A program made the translations under genes and the position numbers. This document shows positions 54,201 to 62,542 of a DNA stretch of 64,000 nt, in pieces; the first letter of the stretch is position 1; each line of letters begins with the position of its first letter. The notes beneath the pieces are model-generated. The model worked only from the letters and a program-made list of their open reading frames with translations, had not been told where the DNA came from and did not search any database. Source of the DNA: Buttiauxella noackiae ATCC 51607 (GTDB lineage Bacteria > Pseudomonadota > Gammaproteobacteria > Enterobacterales > Enterobacteriaceae); contig NZ_LXEO01000014.1 of NCBI RefSeq assembly GCF_001654865.1, forward strand, positions 170,063-234,062. Direction: 5' to 3'.

Positions 54201-54883
54201 TTAGCTCGAAATACAATCCCGCCCGTACATGGACTGCCGAAGGCACCGTTGGAATCGGCGGCATGTATATGTGCATCTACGGCATGGATTCACCCGGTGG
54301 ATATCAGCTTGTCGGGCGTACGCTACCTATCTGGAACAAATTCCTTAAGAACGAACAGTTTGGTGATGAGCCATGGTTGCTGAAGTTCTTTGACCAGGTA
54401 CGTTTCTATCCGGTTAGCGAAGACGAACTGACTGACTTTCGCGCTGCGTTCCGTGAAGGGCGTGCCCAGGTGCGTGTTGAAGAGGTTGAGTTCGATTTTG
54501 CCGCTTACACACTATTCCTCGCCGATAACGCCGATGACATAGCTGATTTCCGCACTCGCCAGCAGCAGGCGTTTGCGCTTGAGGTAGCGAACTGGAAAGA
54601 GCAAGAAAGTGCCGCCGTCGAGAGCGCGATGTCAGCGCAACTCGAGGTTGTTGAAGATCAGCCAGGCCAACTGGTGAGTGCGGATCTTAACGGCAATATC
54701 TGGAAGATCCTCGTGGAGCCAGGGCAGGTTGTGAAGCAGGGCGAGCCGCTGATTGTGGTGGAAGCGATGAAAATGGAGTTGATGGTCGCAGCACCTTGCG
54801 ATGGCACTGTGCTGCGCGTCAGCTGCCAGCAGGGCCGCCCCGTGGGGCCAGGGGATGCGCTGCTTTGGCTGGATGCGGTGTGA
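51263..54883 (+). CDS. uca: Urea carboxylase (biotin- and ATP-dependent)
   Basis: 1206 residues. It comprises a biotin carboxylase part (1-450: SSVLIANRGEIAVRAIKTLK, TTAGGGGIGL, EVNTRLQVEHPVTE), a KipA/KipI-like carboxyltransferase part (about 460-1040: WSSVQDSPGRLGYWDIGVPP, LTRDGPSLGGFVCP, LSPGVRSLQVRYD), and a C-terminal biotinyl domain with Lys1170 in EAMKMEL. It carboxylates urea to allophanate for the preceding enzyme, together doing the job of urease. The ATG follows AAGGAGACGACA. No urease genes are in the window. Confidence 0.95.
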   Translation: MFSSVLIANRGEIAVRAIKTLKKMGIGSVAVYSDPDANAQHVIDAEVAIALGGEKATDSYLDIEKIVAAAKASGAQAIFPGYGFLSERAEFAQACADNGLIFIGPTPEQIRDFGLKHRARELAFKADVPMTPGTGLLLTLKEAQLAAAEIGYPVMLKTTAGGGGIGLTRCEDDASLVEAWSSVKRLGQQFFSDDGVFIERFVDRARHLEVQIFGDGKGKVVALGERDCSLQRRNQKVVEETPAPNLPQATREAIHAAAVALGESVNYRSAGTVEFIYDAARDAFYFLEVNTRLQVEHPVTEMVTGLDLIECMINVAADVTLDWQRMAQPPKGASIEVRIYAEDALKNFQPSPGVLTDVFFPDGVRVDGWVSTGSEVSAFYDPMIAKVIVHGDDRQQALSKLNTALAATRLHGIATNLDYLRQIVQLAEFKAGVMWTRLLDDVVYQAHAIEVLEPGTWSSVQDSPGRLGYWDIGVPPSGPMDDFAFRLANRIVGNHPSAAGLEFTLQGPTLRFHSAATIALTGADCPATLDDQEIPYWQPVIVKAGQTLKLGRATSGCRTYLAVRNGFDVPVYLGSRSTFALGQFGGHAGRTLRVADVLAISQPCLPACTTPAPISLPQTPEPAVIPQYSDVWEIGVLYGPHGAPDFFTPESMQTFFESEWQVHYNSNRLGVRLVGPKPEWTRADGGEAGLHPSNVHDCEYAIGAVNFTGDFPVILTRDGPSLGGFVCPVTIAKAELWKVGQVKPGDRIRFHAITFEHAQSLEIAQDVAVTNLLHVLTLPDLHPSITPTTTSSAAILAELAAQGDLPAVVYRQAGDNYVLIEYGDNVLDLALRLRIYLLMKAIKQSGMSGIEELSPGVRSLQVRYDSQHISQSQLLTLLLGLEKQLGDVSKLKIPSRIVHLPMAFEDSATLAAVERYKETVRADAPWLPNNVDFIQRTNGLAHRDEVKQIIFDASYLILGLGDVYLGAPCAVPLDPRHRLLSSKYNPARTWTAEGTVGIGGMYMCIYGMDSPGGYQLVGRTLPIWNKFLKNEQFGDEPWLLKFFDQVRFYPVSEDELTDFRAAFREGRAQVRVEEVEFDFAAYTLFLADNADDIADFRTRQQQAFALEVANWKEQESAAVESAMSAQLEVVEDQPGQLVSADLNGNIWKILVEPGQVVKQGEPLIVVEAMKMELMVAAPCDGTVLRVSCQQGRPVGPGDALLWLDAV

Positions 54884-54886
54884 TTT

Positions 54887-54938
54887 TATGGCGGATGGCG
54901 CGTTGCTTATCCACCCTACGAACGGAGCCATCCGCCGC
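54887..54938. repeat. REP-like palindrome between urea carboxylase and gntR
   Basis: ATGGCGGATGGCGCG..GCTTATCCACCCTACG and then GCCATCCGCCGC form inverted REP arms in the 64-bp gap, ending just before the ribosome site of the next gene. Confidence 0.6.
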
Positions 54939-54947
54939 GAGGTAAAC

Positions 54948-55634
54948 ATGCATAACACGAAAAAACCAGCGGGTATCGCCGAACGCATCTATCGCCAGCT
55001 CAAGCAGGAAATCTTTGATTTTCAGTTACTGCCCGGTGACAGATTCAGTGAAAACGACATCGCGGTGCGTATGGCGGCGAGTCGTACGCCGGTGCGCCAG
55101 GCGCTGTACGCGCTGGAGCAGGAAGGCTATGTCGAGGTGCAGCCTCGCAGTGGCTGGCAGATCAATGCGGTGGATTTCGACCATCTGGAATCGCTCTACG
55201 ATCTGCGCATTGTGCTGGAGCTGGAAGCCGTAAAACGGCTATGTGCGCTGCCCGCAGAAGTGCTGCCGCTACCACTTCAGTCTCTCAAGCAATTCTGGAT
55301 TGATGCACCGCAACTGGCCGATGGTGCGGAAGTCGCCAGCCACGATGAGGTGTTCCATATGACGCTGGTGGAGGCGACAGGAAACCCGGAAATGGCGCGG
55401 GTGCACCGGGATATTACAGAAAAAATTCGTATTGTGCGGCGGCTGGACTTCACCCAGCGGCCGCGCGTGAGTGCCACTTACCACGAGCATGGGCTGATTT
55501 TGCTCGCCATTTTGAACCGACAGCTTCAGGAGGCGCAAAGCCGTTTACACGACCACATAGCCGCAAGTCAGAAAGAGGTTCGTCAGATTACCCTCCACAT
55601 GCTTCATCAGGCGAAGCGTGGAGCTATTCGCTAG
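54948..55634 (+). CDS. GntR/FadR-family (FCD) transcriptional regulator
   Basis: A 228-residue regulator. The winged helix covers about 8-75 (IYRQLKQEIFDFQLLPGDRF, MAASRTPVRQALYALEQEGY). The FCD effector domain covers 80-215, with the metal-binding His pattern (DEVFHMTL, YHEHGLILLAIL, LHDHIAASQ). It lies inside the urea locus between the enzymes and the transporter and probably controls them, perhaps in response to a urea-pathway metabolite. The ATG at 54948 follows GAGG. Confidence 0.88.
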   Translation: MHNTKKPAGIAERIYRQLKQEIFDFQLLPGDRFSENDIAVRMAASRTPVRQALYALEQEGYVEVQPRSGWQINAVDFDHLESLYDLRIVLELEAVKRLCALPAEVLPLPLQSLKQFWIDAPQLADGAEVASHDEVFHMTLVEATGNPEMARVHRDITEKIRIVRRLDFTQRPRVSATYHEHGLILLAILNRQLQEAQSRLHDHIAASQKEVRQITLHMLHQAKRGAIR

Positions 55635-55664
55635 TACACACAGCTAATTTTTGGAGTGAGACTT

Positions 55665-56936
55665 ATGCAACGTCGTACTTTTATCAAAGCTTTTGCACTC
55701 TCGGCCTCCGTTGTCAGCATGGGGCTGGCCTTCAGCGCATACGCTGCTGACACCATTAAAGTGGGCATCATGCACTCGCTTTCCGGCACCATGGCAATTT
55801 CTGAAACGCCGCTCAAAGATGTGGCGCTGATGACCATCGCGGACATCAACGCCAAAGGCGGTGTGCTGGGGAAACAGCTCGAACCGGTGGTGGTTGACCC
55901 GGCATCTAACTGGCCGCTGTTTGCTGAAAAAGCACGGCAGTTACTGAGCCAGGATAAAGCAGCGGTGGTGTTTGGCTGTTGGACATCGGTATCGCGTAAA
56001 TCGGTTTTGCCGGTATTTGAAGAGCTTAACGGGCTGCTGTTCTACCCGGTGCAATACGAAGGTGAAGAGATGTCGCCAAACGTGTTCTATACCGGTGCGG
56101 CACCGAATCAGCAGGCTATTCCAGCGGTGGAATACCTGATGAGCGAGGACGGTGGGGCGGCGAAACGCTACTTCCTGCTGGGCACGGATTATGTTTATCC
56201 GCGTACCACCAACAAGATTCTGCGTGCTTTCCTGCATTCCAAAGGCGTGCAGGATAAAGATATTGAAGAAGTGTATACCCCGTTTGGTTACAGCGATTAC
56301 CAGACCATTGTTGCCAATATTAAGAAATTCTCCGCCGGCGGCAAAACGGCGGTGATCTCCACCATTAACGGCGATTCCAACGTCCCGTTCTATAAAGAAC
56401 TCGCCAACCAGGGCCTGAAAGCGACCGATGTGCCGGTAGTGGCGTTCTCGGTGGGTGAAGAAGAACTGCGCGGTATCGATACCAAACCGTTGGTCGGCAA
56501 CCTGGCTGCGTGGAACTACTTTGAATCAGTGGATAACCCAACTAACAAAGCGTTTGTCGCCGAATGGAAAGCCTACGCCAAAGCCCACAAGCTGCCGAAT
56601 GCCGACACGGTTGTGACCAATGATCCAATGGAAGCGACATATGTGGGTATTCATATGTGGGCGCAAGCGGTGGAAAAAGCCGGAACCACGGACGTCGACA
56701 AAGTACGTGCGGCGATGGCGGGGCAAACCTACAAAGCGCCATCTGGCTTTACGCTCACCATGGATGCCACCAACCACCACCTGCATAAGCCGGTGATGAT
56801 TGGTGAAATCGAAGGTAACGGCCAGTTCAACGTGGTGTGGCAAACCGACCAGCCAGTACGCGCACAGCCCTGGAGCCCGTTCATTGCAGGCAATGATAAG
56901 AAGTCTGACGAGCCGGTGAAAATGGCGAGTAATTAA
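55665..56936 (+). CDS. urtA: Urea ABC transporter substrate-binding protein UrtA
   Basis: A 423-residue type-I binding protein of the urea/short-chain amide group. The N-terminus MQRRTFIKAFALSASVVSMG with a later AYAAD cleavage site is a twin-arginine (Tat) signal. Then IKVGIMHSLSGTMAISETPL, VFGCWTSVSRKSVLPVFEE, NGLLFYPVQYEGEE and FYTGAAPNQQAIPAVEYL, all typical of UrtA. It captures urea in the periplasm for UrtBCDE. The ATG follows GGAGTGA. Confidence 0.94.
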   Translation: MQRRTFIKAFALSASVVSMGLAFSAYAADTIKVGIMHSLSGTMAISETPLKDVALMTIADINAKGGVLGKQLEPVVVDPASNWPLFAEKARQLLSQDKAAVVFGCWTSVSRKSVLPVFEELNGLLFYPVQYEGEEMSPNVFYTGAAPNQQAIPAVEYLMSEDGGAAKRYFLLGTDYVYPRTTNKILRAFLHSKGVQDKDIEEVYTPFGYSDYQTIVANIKKFSAGGKTAVISTINGDSNVPFYKELANQGLKATDVPVVAFSVGEEELRGIDTKPLVGNLAAWNYFESVDNPTNKAFVAEWKAYAKAHKLPNADTVVTNDPMEATYVGIHMWAQAVEKAGTTDVDKVRAAMAGQTYKAPSGFTLTMDATNHHLHKPVMIGEIEGNGQFNVVWQTDQPVRAQPWSPFIAGNDKKSDEPVKMASN

Positions 56937-56949
56937 AGCAAAAAACAGT

Positions 56950-57019
56950 GTCGGGTAACGCTAACATTTACCCGACCAAATGCCTTTGTCGGGTGGATAA
57001 GCGCTGCGTCATCCACCAT
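56950..57019. repeat. Hairpin plus REP-like unit between urtA and urtB
   Basis: TCGGGTAA/TTACCCGA (56951-56958 and 56969-56976) is followed by GTCGGGTGGATAAGCG..CGTCATCCACC (56988-57018). Placed after the binding-protein gene, such structures usually lower downstream expression and stabilise the upstream mRNA. Confidence 0.65.
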
Positions 57020-57035
57020 AAATCCAGGAGCCTTC

Positions 57036-58526
57036 ATGAAACTATTTCGCTGCCTGTTAATCGCAGCCTGGCTGCTGCCGTGTTTCGCTCATGCCGGAGA
57101 CGCTGAAGATTTTGCCGCAGCAAACCGCACTCAGCAGGCAAAATTGCTGCAAACGTGGGCGGCGGCACCGGATGCAAAACGTTTACCGTTGCTCAACGCT
57201 CTGACGCAAGAAAATCTGGTGATTAACAATAAAAAAGTCCGACTGACTAACCGTTTACGCATTCTGGCTGGAAGTGCTCTCTCCAGCCATCAATTAGTGA
57301 GTGACAACGTCACCGAGCGTTTGCAAGCGGCAATAGCGCTGCAACGCGATGTACAGCCTGATTTGCTGCCACTTTTACAGCAAAGACTTAGAGCCGAAAC
57401 AAATGAAGATGTTCGCAGTGCGCTCGAAGGCGTCGTTGCCCAACTCCAGCTTGTTAGCCCAGACGTAAAAGTGCGCCTCAATGCAGTTGAATTACTAAGT
57501 CATTCTGCCGATCCCGATACGCAAGCCTTGCTTAAACCGCTGACTGACGCGCAAACCGAACCCGATGCGCAGGTACGCAAAGCGGCCAGCGAAGGGCTGC
57601 AAAAAATTCAACACCGTTTAATGTTGGGCGACATTCTCGGCCAGGCATTTATGGGGATTTCGTTAGGTTCTATTTTGCTATTGGCAGCACTCGGGCTTGC
57701 GATTACCTACGGTTTGCTGGGCGTGATTAATATGGCGCACGGCGAAATGCTGATGTTGGGAGCTTACTCCGCATGGCTGGTGCAAAGCGTTTTTCAGCAC
57801 TACGCGCCAACATGGCTGACATTTTACCCGATCGTGGCGTTACCGGTAGCGTTTGCGGTTACCGCCGGAATCGGTATGGCGCTGGAGCGCACGGTGATTC
57901 GCCATTTATACGGACGGCCACTGGAAACCCTGCTGGCAACATGGGGTATTAGCCTGATGCTTATCCAGATAGTACGCATGGTGTTTGGTGCGCAAAACAT
58001 GGAGGTCGCTAACCCTTCCTGGTTGTCTGGTGGCGTGCAGGTGTTGCCGAACCTGATTTTGCCGTGGAACCGCCTGGTGGTGATTGGTTTTGTGATGCTG
58101 GTGTTGCTGTTTACCTGGCTGCTGCTGAACAAAACCCGTCTTGGCATGAATGTGCGAGCCGTTACGCAAAACCGCGCCATGGCAGCCTGCTGCGGTGTGC
58201 CAACCGGACGTGTGGATATGCTGGCGTTTGGCCTCGGTTCAGGCATTGCAGGTCTTGGCGGCGTAGCGCTTTCGCAGCTTGGCAACGTCGGCCCGGAACT
58301 GGGACAAGGCTACATTATCGACTCCTTCCTGGTGGTGGTGCTCGGCGGTGTGGGCCAACTGGCAGGAACGGTTGTTGCCGCATTCGGGCTGGGTATCTTC
58401 AATAAAATCCTCGAACCGCAAATTGGCGCGGTGCTTGGCAAAATCCTCATCCTTGTGCTGATCATTTTGTTTATCCAGAAACGCCCGCAAGGCCTGTTCG
58501 CCCTGAAAGGGAGGGTTATTGATTAA
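57036..58526 (+). CDS. urtB: Urea ABC transporter permease UrtB
   Basis: 496 residues. A signal peptide (1-21) and a periplasmic helical extension (about 22-195, with HEAT-like repeats) precede a LivH-type permease core of about eight helices (from 205: LGQAFMGISLGSILLLAALG, GVINMAHGEMLMLGAYSAWL, GRVDMLAFGLGSGIAGLGGV). The N-terminal extension is a known UrtB feature. Its TAA overlaps the urtC ATG (TAATG). Confidence 0.93.
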   Translation: MKLFRCLLIAAWLLPCFAHAGDAEDFAAANRTQQAKLLQTWAAAPDAKRLPLLNALTQENLVINNKKVRLTNRLRILAGSALSSHQLVSDNVTERLQAAIALQRDVQPDLLPLLQQRLRAETNEDVRSALEGVVAQLQLVSPDVKVRLNAVELLSHSADPDTQALLKPLTDAQTEPDAQVRKAASEGLQKIQHRLMLGDILGQAFMGISLGSILLLAALGLAITYGLLGVINMAHGEMLMLGAYSAWLVQSVFQHYAPTWLTFYPIVALPVAFAVTAGIGMALERTVIRHLYGRPLETLLATWGISLMLIQIVRMVFGAQNMEVANPSWLSGGVQVLPNLILPWNRLVVIGFVMLVLLFTWLLLNKTRLGMNVRAVTQNRAMAACCGVPTGRVDMLAFGLGSGIAGLGGVALSQLGNVGPELGQGYIIDSFLVVVLGGVGQLAGTVVAAFGLGIFNKILEPQIGAVLGKILILVLIILFIQKRPQGLFALKGRVID

Positions 58527-59599
58527 TGAGCCAGCCGCTTACGTTAACCATGACCCGCAAAGCGCCACGTTTGTCTGTCGCATTGGGGTTACTGATTGTG
58601 GTGCTGATGCTGACACTGCCGTTTTTAACGCTTCTGCCAGCAAGCCATCCACTGAGTCTCTCCACCTACACGCTGACGCTAGTCGGCAAAATCCTTTGCT
58701 ATGCGGTGGTTGCCATCGCGCTGGATTTAGTATGGGGCTACGCCGGGCTGCTTTCGCTTGGGCACGGTATTTTCTTTGCCCTCGGCGGCTACGCAATGGG
58801 GATGTACCTGATGCGCCAGGCCGCAGGTGACGGGCTACCCGCGTTTATGTCTTTCCTGTCCTGGGATCAACTGCCGTGGTTCTGGTGGGGCACGCAACAT
58901 TTTGCCTGGGCGCTGGCGCTGATTGTGCTGGTGCCAGGGTTGCTTGCCTTAGTGTTTGGTTTCTTTGCGTTTCGCTCAAAAATCAAAGGTGTCTATTTTT
59001 CGATTATGACTCAGGCACTGACTTATGCCGGAATGCTACTGTTCTTTCGTAATGAAACCGGCTTTGGCGGCAATAACGGCTTTACCGGATTTACCACGTT
59101 GCTGGGGATGCCAATTACGGCGACCAGTACGCGAATTGGTCTGTTTATTGCCACGGTTTTATTACTGCTGGCAAGTCTGGGAATAGGTTTTGCCTTAGCG
59201 CGCAGCAAGTTTGGCCGGGTATTAACCGCGGTGCGCGATGCCGAAAACCGCCTGGTGTTCTGCGGGTACGATCCGCGTGGTTTCAAACTGCTGGTGTGGA
59301 CATTATCCGCTGTGCTTTGCGGGCTGGCGGGGGCGTTGTATGTGCCACAGGTCGGCATTATTAATCCAGGTGAAATGTCACCGACCAACTCTATCGAAGC
59401 GGCTATTTGGGTGGCGCTTGGCGGGCGAGGTACCTTGATCGGTCCAATCCTTGGCGCAGGGCTGGTGAACGGTGCAAAAAGCTACTTCACCATGGCGGTG
59501 CCGGAATACTGGCAACTGTTCCTTGGGCTGATTTTTATCGTCGTTACCCTGTTTTTACCGCGTGGTGTGATTGGCTTGCTGCGTAAGGGAGAAAAATAA
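58526..59599 (+). CDS. urtC: Urea ABC transporter permease UrtC
   Basis: A 357-residue LivM-type permease with about ten helices, including WGYAGLLSLGHGIFFALGGY and the coupling region DAENRLVFCGYDPRGFKLLV, and EAAIWVALGGRGTLIGPILG. Start overlaps the urtB stop and its own stop overlaps the urtD start (TAATG), showing tight translational coupling. It forms the heterodimeric channel with UrtB. Confidence 0.94.
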   Translation: MSQPLTLTMTRKAPRLSVALGLLIVVLMLTLPFLTLLPASHPLSLSTYTLTLVGKILCYAVVAIALDLVWGYAGLLSLGHGIFFALGGYAMGMYLMRQAAGDGLPAFMSFLSWDQLPWFWWGTQHFAWALALIVLVPGLLALVFGFFAFRSKIKGVYFSIMTQALTYAGMLLFFRNETGFGGNNGFTGFTTLLGMPITATSTRIGLFIATVLLLLASLGIGFALARSKFGRVLTAVRDAENRLVFCGYDPRGFKLLVWTLSAVLCGLAGALYVPQVGIINPGEMSPTNSIEAAIWVALGGRGTLIGPILGAGLVNGAKSYFTMAVPEYWQLFLGLIFIVVTLFLPRGVIGLLRKGEK

Positions 59600-60396
59600 T
59601 GCAACCAGGTGAACCGCTTTTTACTCGGCAGTACGAAGCAGACAGATTTCGTGATCAAACCGATCCGGTTCTGATGCTGGAAAACATCAATGTCAGTTTT
59701 GATGGGTTTAAGGCTCTGACCGATCTGTCACTCAATATCGGCGTCGGCGAATTACGTTGTGTGATTGGCCCAAATGGTGCCGGCAAAACCACGTTAATGG
59801 ATGTGATCACCGGTAAAACCAAACCGCAAAGCGGCAGGGCGTTTTACGATCAATCGACCGATTTGCTGCGTTTAGAACCGGCTGATATCGCTCAACGCGG
59901 TATCGGGCGTAAATTCCAGAAGCCAACGGTTTTCGAGGCTTTGACAGTATTTGAAAACCTCGAAATTGCGCAGAAAACCGATAAGTCGGTATGGGCGAGC
60001 CTGCGGGCGAAACTCAACTCTGAACAGCGCGATCACATTGACGAAATGCTCACTATCTTACGCCTGGGTGCTGAGCGCCATCGTAAAGCCGGGCTACTTT
60101 CTCATGGGCAAAAGCAGTTTCTGGAAATCGGAATGCTGTTGGTGCAGGAGCCACATTTATTGTTGCTTGATGAACCCGCAGCAGGCATGACGGATGCCGA
60201 AACCGAGTATACCGCCGAGCTGTTTCGCGGGTTGGCGGGTAAGCACTCCTTGATGGTGGTGGAACATGATATGGGCTTTGTGGAAACCATTGCCGACCAC
60301 GTTACGGTACTTCATCAAGGCCAGGTGCTGGCGGAAGGTTCACTGCGCGAAGTGCAGGCTAACGAGCAGGTGATTGAAGTGTATTTGGGGCGATAA
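59599..60396 (+). CDS. urtD: Urea ABC transporter ATPase UrtD
   Basis: A 265-residue LivG-type ATPase: Walker A GPNGAGKTT (57-65), signature LLSHGQKQFLEIGM (with His in place of Gly, normal for UrtD), Walker B LLLLDEPAAGM, and the H-loop VVEHDMGFVE. Works in the cytoplasm with UrtE to power UrtBC. Confidence 0.95.
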   Translation: MQPGEPLFTRQYEADRFRDQTDPVLMLENINVSFDGFKALTDLSLNIGVGELRCVIGPNGAGKTTLMDVITGKTKPQSGRAFYDQSTDLLRLEPADIAQRGIGRKFQKPTVFEALTVFENLEIAQKTDKSVWASLRAKLNSEQRDHIDEMLTILRLGAERHRKAGLLSHGQKQFLEIGMLLVQEPHLLLLDEPAAGMTDAETEYTAELFRGLAGKHSLMVVEHDMGFVETIADHVTVLHQGQVLAEGSLREVQANEQVIEVYLGR

Positions 60397-60402
60397 ATTC
60401 AC

Positions 60403-60476
60403 GGTGGAAGACGACACGCTTTTTCCACCCTACAACGGCAATTCGTAGATCGGATAAGCGGCACGCCATCCGACAT
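60403..60476. repeat. REP-like pair between urtD and urtE
   Basis: ACGGTGGAAGACG..TTTTTCCACCCTAC (60402-60433) and TAGATCGGATAAGCGG..CGCCATCCGACATC (60447-60477) interrupt an otherwise overlapping operon with a 93-bp gap. Confidence 0.65.
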
Positions 60477-60489
60477 CAAAGGGTTAACT

Positions 60490-61188
60490 ATGCTCATAGT
60501 CAACGATCTTAACCAATACTACGGCGGTAGCCATATTCTGCGCGGAGTCTCGTTTGAAGCAAAAATTGGTGAAGTCACCTGTCTGCTTGGCCGCAATGGC
60601 GTTGGTAAAAGTACCTTGCTTAAATGCCTGATGGGGCTGATCCCGGCAAAATCCGGCAGCGTTAACTGGCAGCAGAACAATATCACCAGCCGTAAACCCC
60701 ATCAGCGTGTACAGGCAGGTATTGCCTATGTGCCGCAAGGGCGCGAAATATTCCCGCGCTTAACGGTGGAGGAAAACCTACTGATGGGGCTTTCACGCTT
60801 TGCAGGGCGAGATGCAAAGCAGGTGCCGGAAGAAATTTATCAGCTTTTCCCGGTGCTTAAAGAGATGAAGCAACGGCGCGGAGGCGATCTCTCTGGGGGC
60901 CAACAGCAACAGTTGGCAATAGGTCGTGCGCTGGCCTGCAAACCACAGTTACTGATTCTGGACGAACCAACAGAAGGGATTCAGCCATCAGTTATTAAGG
61001 AGATCGGTCAGGTTATTGGTAGCCTTGCTGCCAAAGGAGATATGGCAATTTTGCTGGTGGAGCAGTTTTATGATTTTGCCGCGCAGCTTGCCGATAACTA
61101 TTTGGTGATGTCGCGTGGCTCGATTATCCAGCGTGGAAAGGGCCCGGATATGGAAACCGATGGGGTCAGGGGGCTGGTGGCGATTTAG
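60490..61188 (+). CDS. urtE: Urea ABC transporter ATPase UrtE
   Basis: A 232-residue LivF-type ATPase with Walker A GRNGVGKS (34-41), LSGGQQQQLAIGRAL, Walker B LLILDEPTEGIQP and the H-loop region VEQFYDFA (Gln replaces His, normal in LivF/UrtE). It completes the UrtABCDE importer. Ends the operon; no clear terminator follows in the 105 bp to the next gene. Confidence 0.95.
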   Translation: MLIVNDLNQYYGGSHILRGVSFEAKIGEVTCLLGRNGVGKSTLLKCLMGLIPAKSGSVNWQQNNITSRKPHQRVQAGIAYVPQGREIFPRLTVEENLLMGLSRFAGRDAKQVPEEIYQLFPVLKEMKQRRGGDLSGGQQQQLAIGRALACKPQLLILDEPTEGIQPSVIKEIGQVIGSLAAKGDMAILLVEQFYDFAAQLADNYLVMSRGSIIQRGKGPDMETDGVRGLVAI

Positions 61189-61293
61189 CCCTGCATATGG
61201 TCTACAAAACCTGCCACATTATGGTTCTTTTTGTTATGCCATTTGTTGCTTATATTCATAACACTTATCCCTCTAAGTTTGCCGAGGCCTGAA

Positions 61294-62466
61294 TTGACCA
61301 TAAATGAACATCAACAACCGGTTGGCCATGCACTTCCGGATTGGCAGCCTTGCCCGCGCCCACAGCGTGTAGTGCTGAAAGGGCAATATTGTCGCCTTGA
61401 ACCGCTGGCACCTTCTCATGCCACCTCACTTTGGGCTGCCTGGAACACGGCAAAAGACAACAGCGGCTGGACGTATCTGAGTGTTGGGCCGTTTGCGAGC
61501 CTTCAGCAATTTGCCGATTTCATAGAGAGTGCGGCGCAAAGCCACGATCCATTGCATTACGCGGTTGTCGATACCCAAAGCGGCGACGCGCTGGGCACAC
61601 TGTCTCTAATGCGCATCGACCCGGCAAATGGCGTGGTGGAAGTCGGTTTCGTTATGTACACCCCGCTGTTACAACGTACCGTTCAGGCAACAGAGGCCCA
61701 TTACCTGTTAATGAAGTATGCCTTTGGGCTGGGTTATCGCCGTTATGAGTGGAAATGCGACAGTCTGAATGGCCCATCGCGGCATGCGGCAATTCGTCTG
61801 GGGTTCCGTTACGAAGGTTTGTTCCGCCAGGCGGTGGTGTATAAACAACGCACTCGGGATACTGCGTGGTTTTCTATTCTCGATAGCGAATGGCCGCAAA
61901 TTCAGCAGGCATTTGAAGCTTGGCTCAGCATTGAAAATATGGCTGATGGCGTACAAAAGCAGGGACTGGCCCAGATTCGTGCGAGTTTGAGGAGTCATCG
62001 TCCAAACCTGAACAGCAATGTGGTGCAGGTAAGAGCTCTTGTTGAAAGTGACTATGCGCTGTGGGCTGCGTTGTGGCAGGGGTATCTGACGTTTTATAAC
62101 TCGCAAATTAGTGACGTTGTCACGCAATTGACGTGGCAGCGTATGCTGGATGCAGCAGAGCCGATGTATGCGCTGGGCGCGTTTGATGAGCAGGATAAAA
62201 TGGTCGGTATTGTGCATATGGTTTATCACCGTGGCACCTGGTCGGCTGAGGATCATTGCTATCTTGAAGATCTGTTTACCGCACCTGCTTCGCGTGGCAA
62301 AGGGGTTGGCCGGGCGCTGATTGAAGGTGTTTATCAGCATGCGCAATCGAAAGGTTGCGGGCGAGTGTACTGGCATACCCATGAAACCAATGCGGCAGGC
62401 CAGGCGTTATACGACAAGTTGGCGGATAAGCCTGGTTTTATTCAGTACCGTAAAGATCTTAAGTAG
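61294..62466 (+). CDS. Tandem double-GNAT acetyltransferase fusion
   Basis: 390 residues holding two GNAT domains. The N-terminal one (about 20-205) is RimJ/RimL-like: RVVLKGQYCRLEPLAPSHAT, VEVGFVMYTPLLQRTVQATE, YRRYEWKCDSLNGPSRHAAI, LGFRYEGLFRQ. The C-terminal one (about 235-390) is a short GNAT with acetyl-CoA loop ASRGKGVGRALIEGV and YWHTHETNAAGQALYDKLAD. No ATG lies near the start of similarity; TTG at 61294 has GAGG six bases before it and is my choice. Substrates unknown. Confidence 0.82.
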   Translation: MTINEHQQPVGHALPDWQPCPRPQRVVLKGQYCRLEPLAPSHATSLWAAWNTAKDNSGWTYLSVGPFASLQQFADFIESAAQSHDPLHYAVVDTQSGDALGTLSLMRIDPANGVVEVGFVMYTPLLQRTVQATEAHYLLMKYAFGLGYRRYEWKCDSLNGPSRHAAIRLGFRYEGLFRQAVVYKQRTRDTAWFSILDSEWPQIQQAFEAWLSIENMADGVQKQGLAQIRASLRSHRPNLNSNVVQVRALVESDYALWAALWQGYLTFYNSQISDVVTQLTWQRMLDAAEPMYALGAFDEQDKMVGIVHMVYHRGTWSAEDHCYLEDLFTAPASRGKGVGRALIEGVYQHAQSKGCGRVYWHTHETNAAGQALYDKLADKPGFIQYRKDLK

Positions 62467-62468
62467 TT

Positions 62469-62541
62469 TCGTCGGATGACGCTTTGCTTATCCGACCTAC
62501 GATTAGGTTTGTAGTATGAATAAACGAAGCGTCATCCACCA
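62469..62541. repeat. REP-like pair between double-GNAT and ydeE
   Basis: CGTCGGATGACGC..GCTTATCCGACCTACG (62470-62502) is followed by a diverged unit GTAGTATGAATAAACG..GCGTCATCCACC (62511-62540). It lies between convergent genes. Confidence 0.7.
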
Positions 62542-62542
62542 C

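Noticed and set aside
61708..62382. 224-codon open frame antisense to the double-GNAT gene
   Set aside because: Both GNAT motifs on the plus strand are clear; the antisense product has no recognisable motif.
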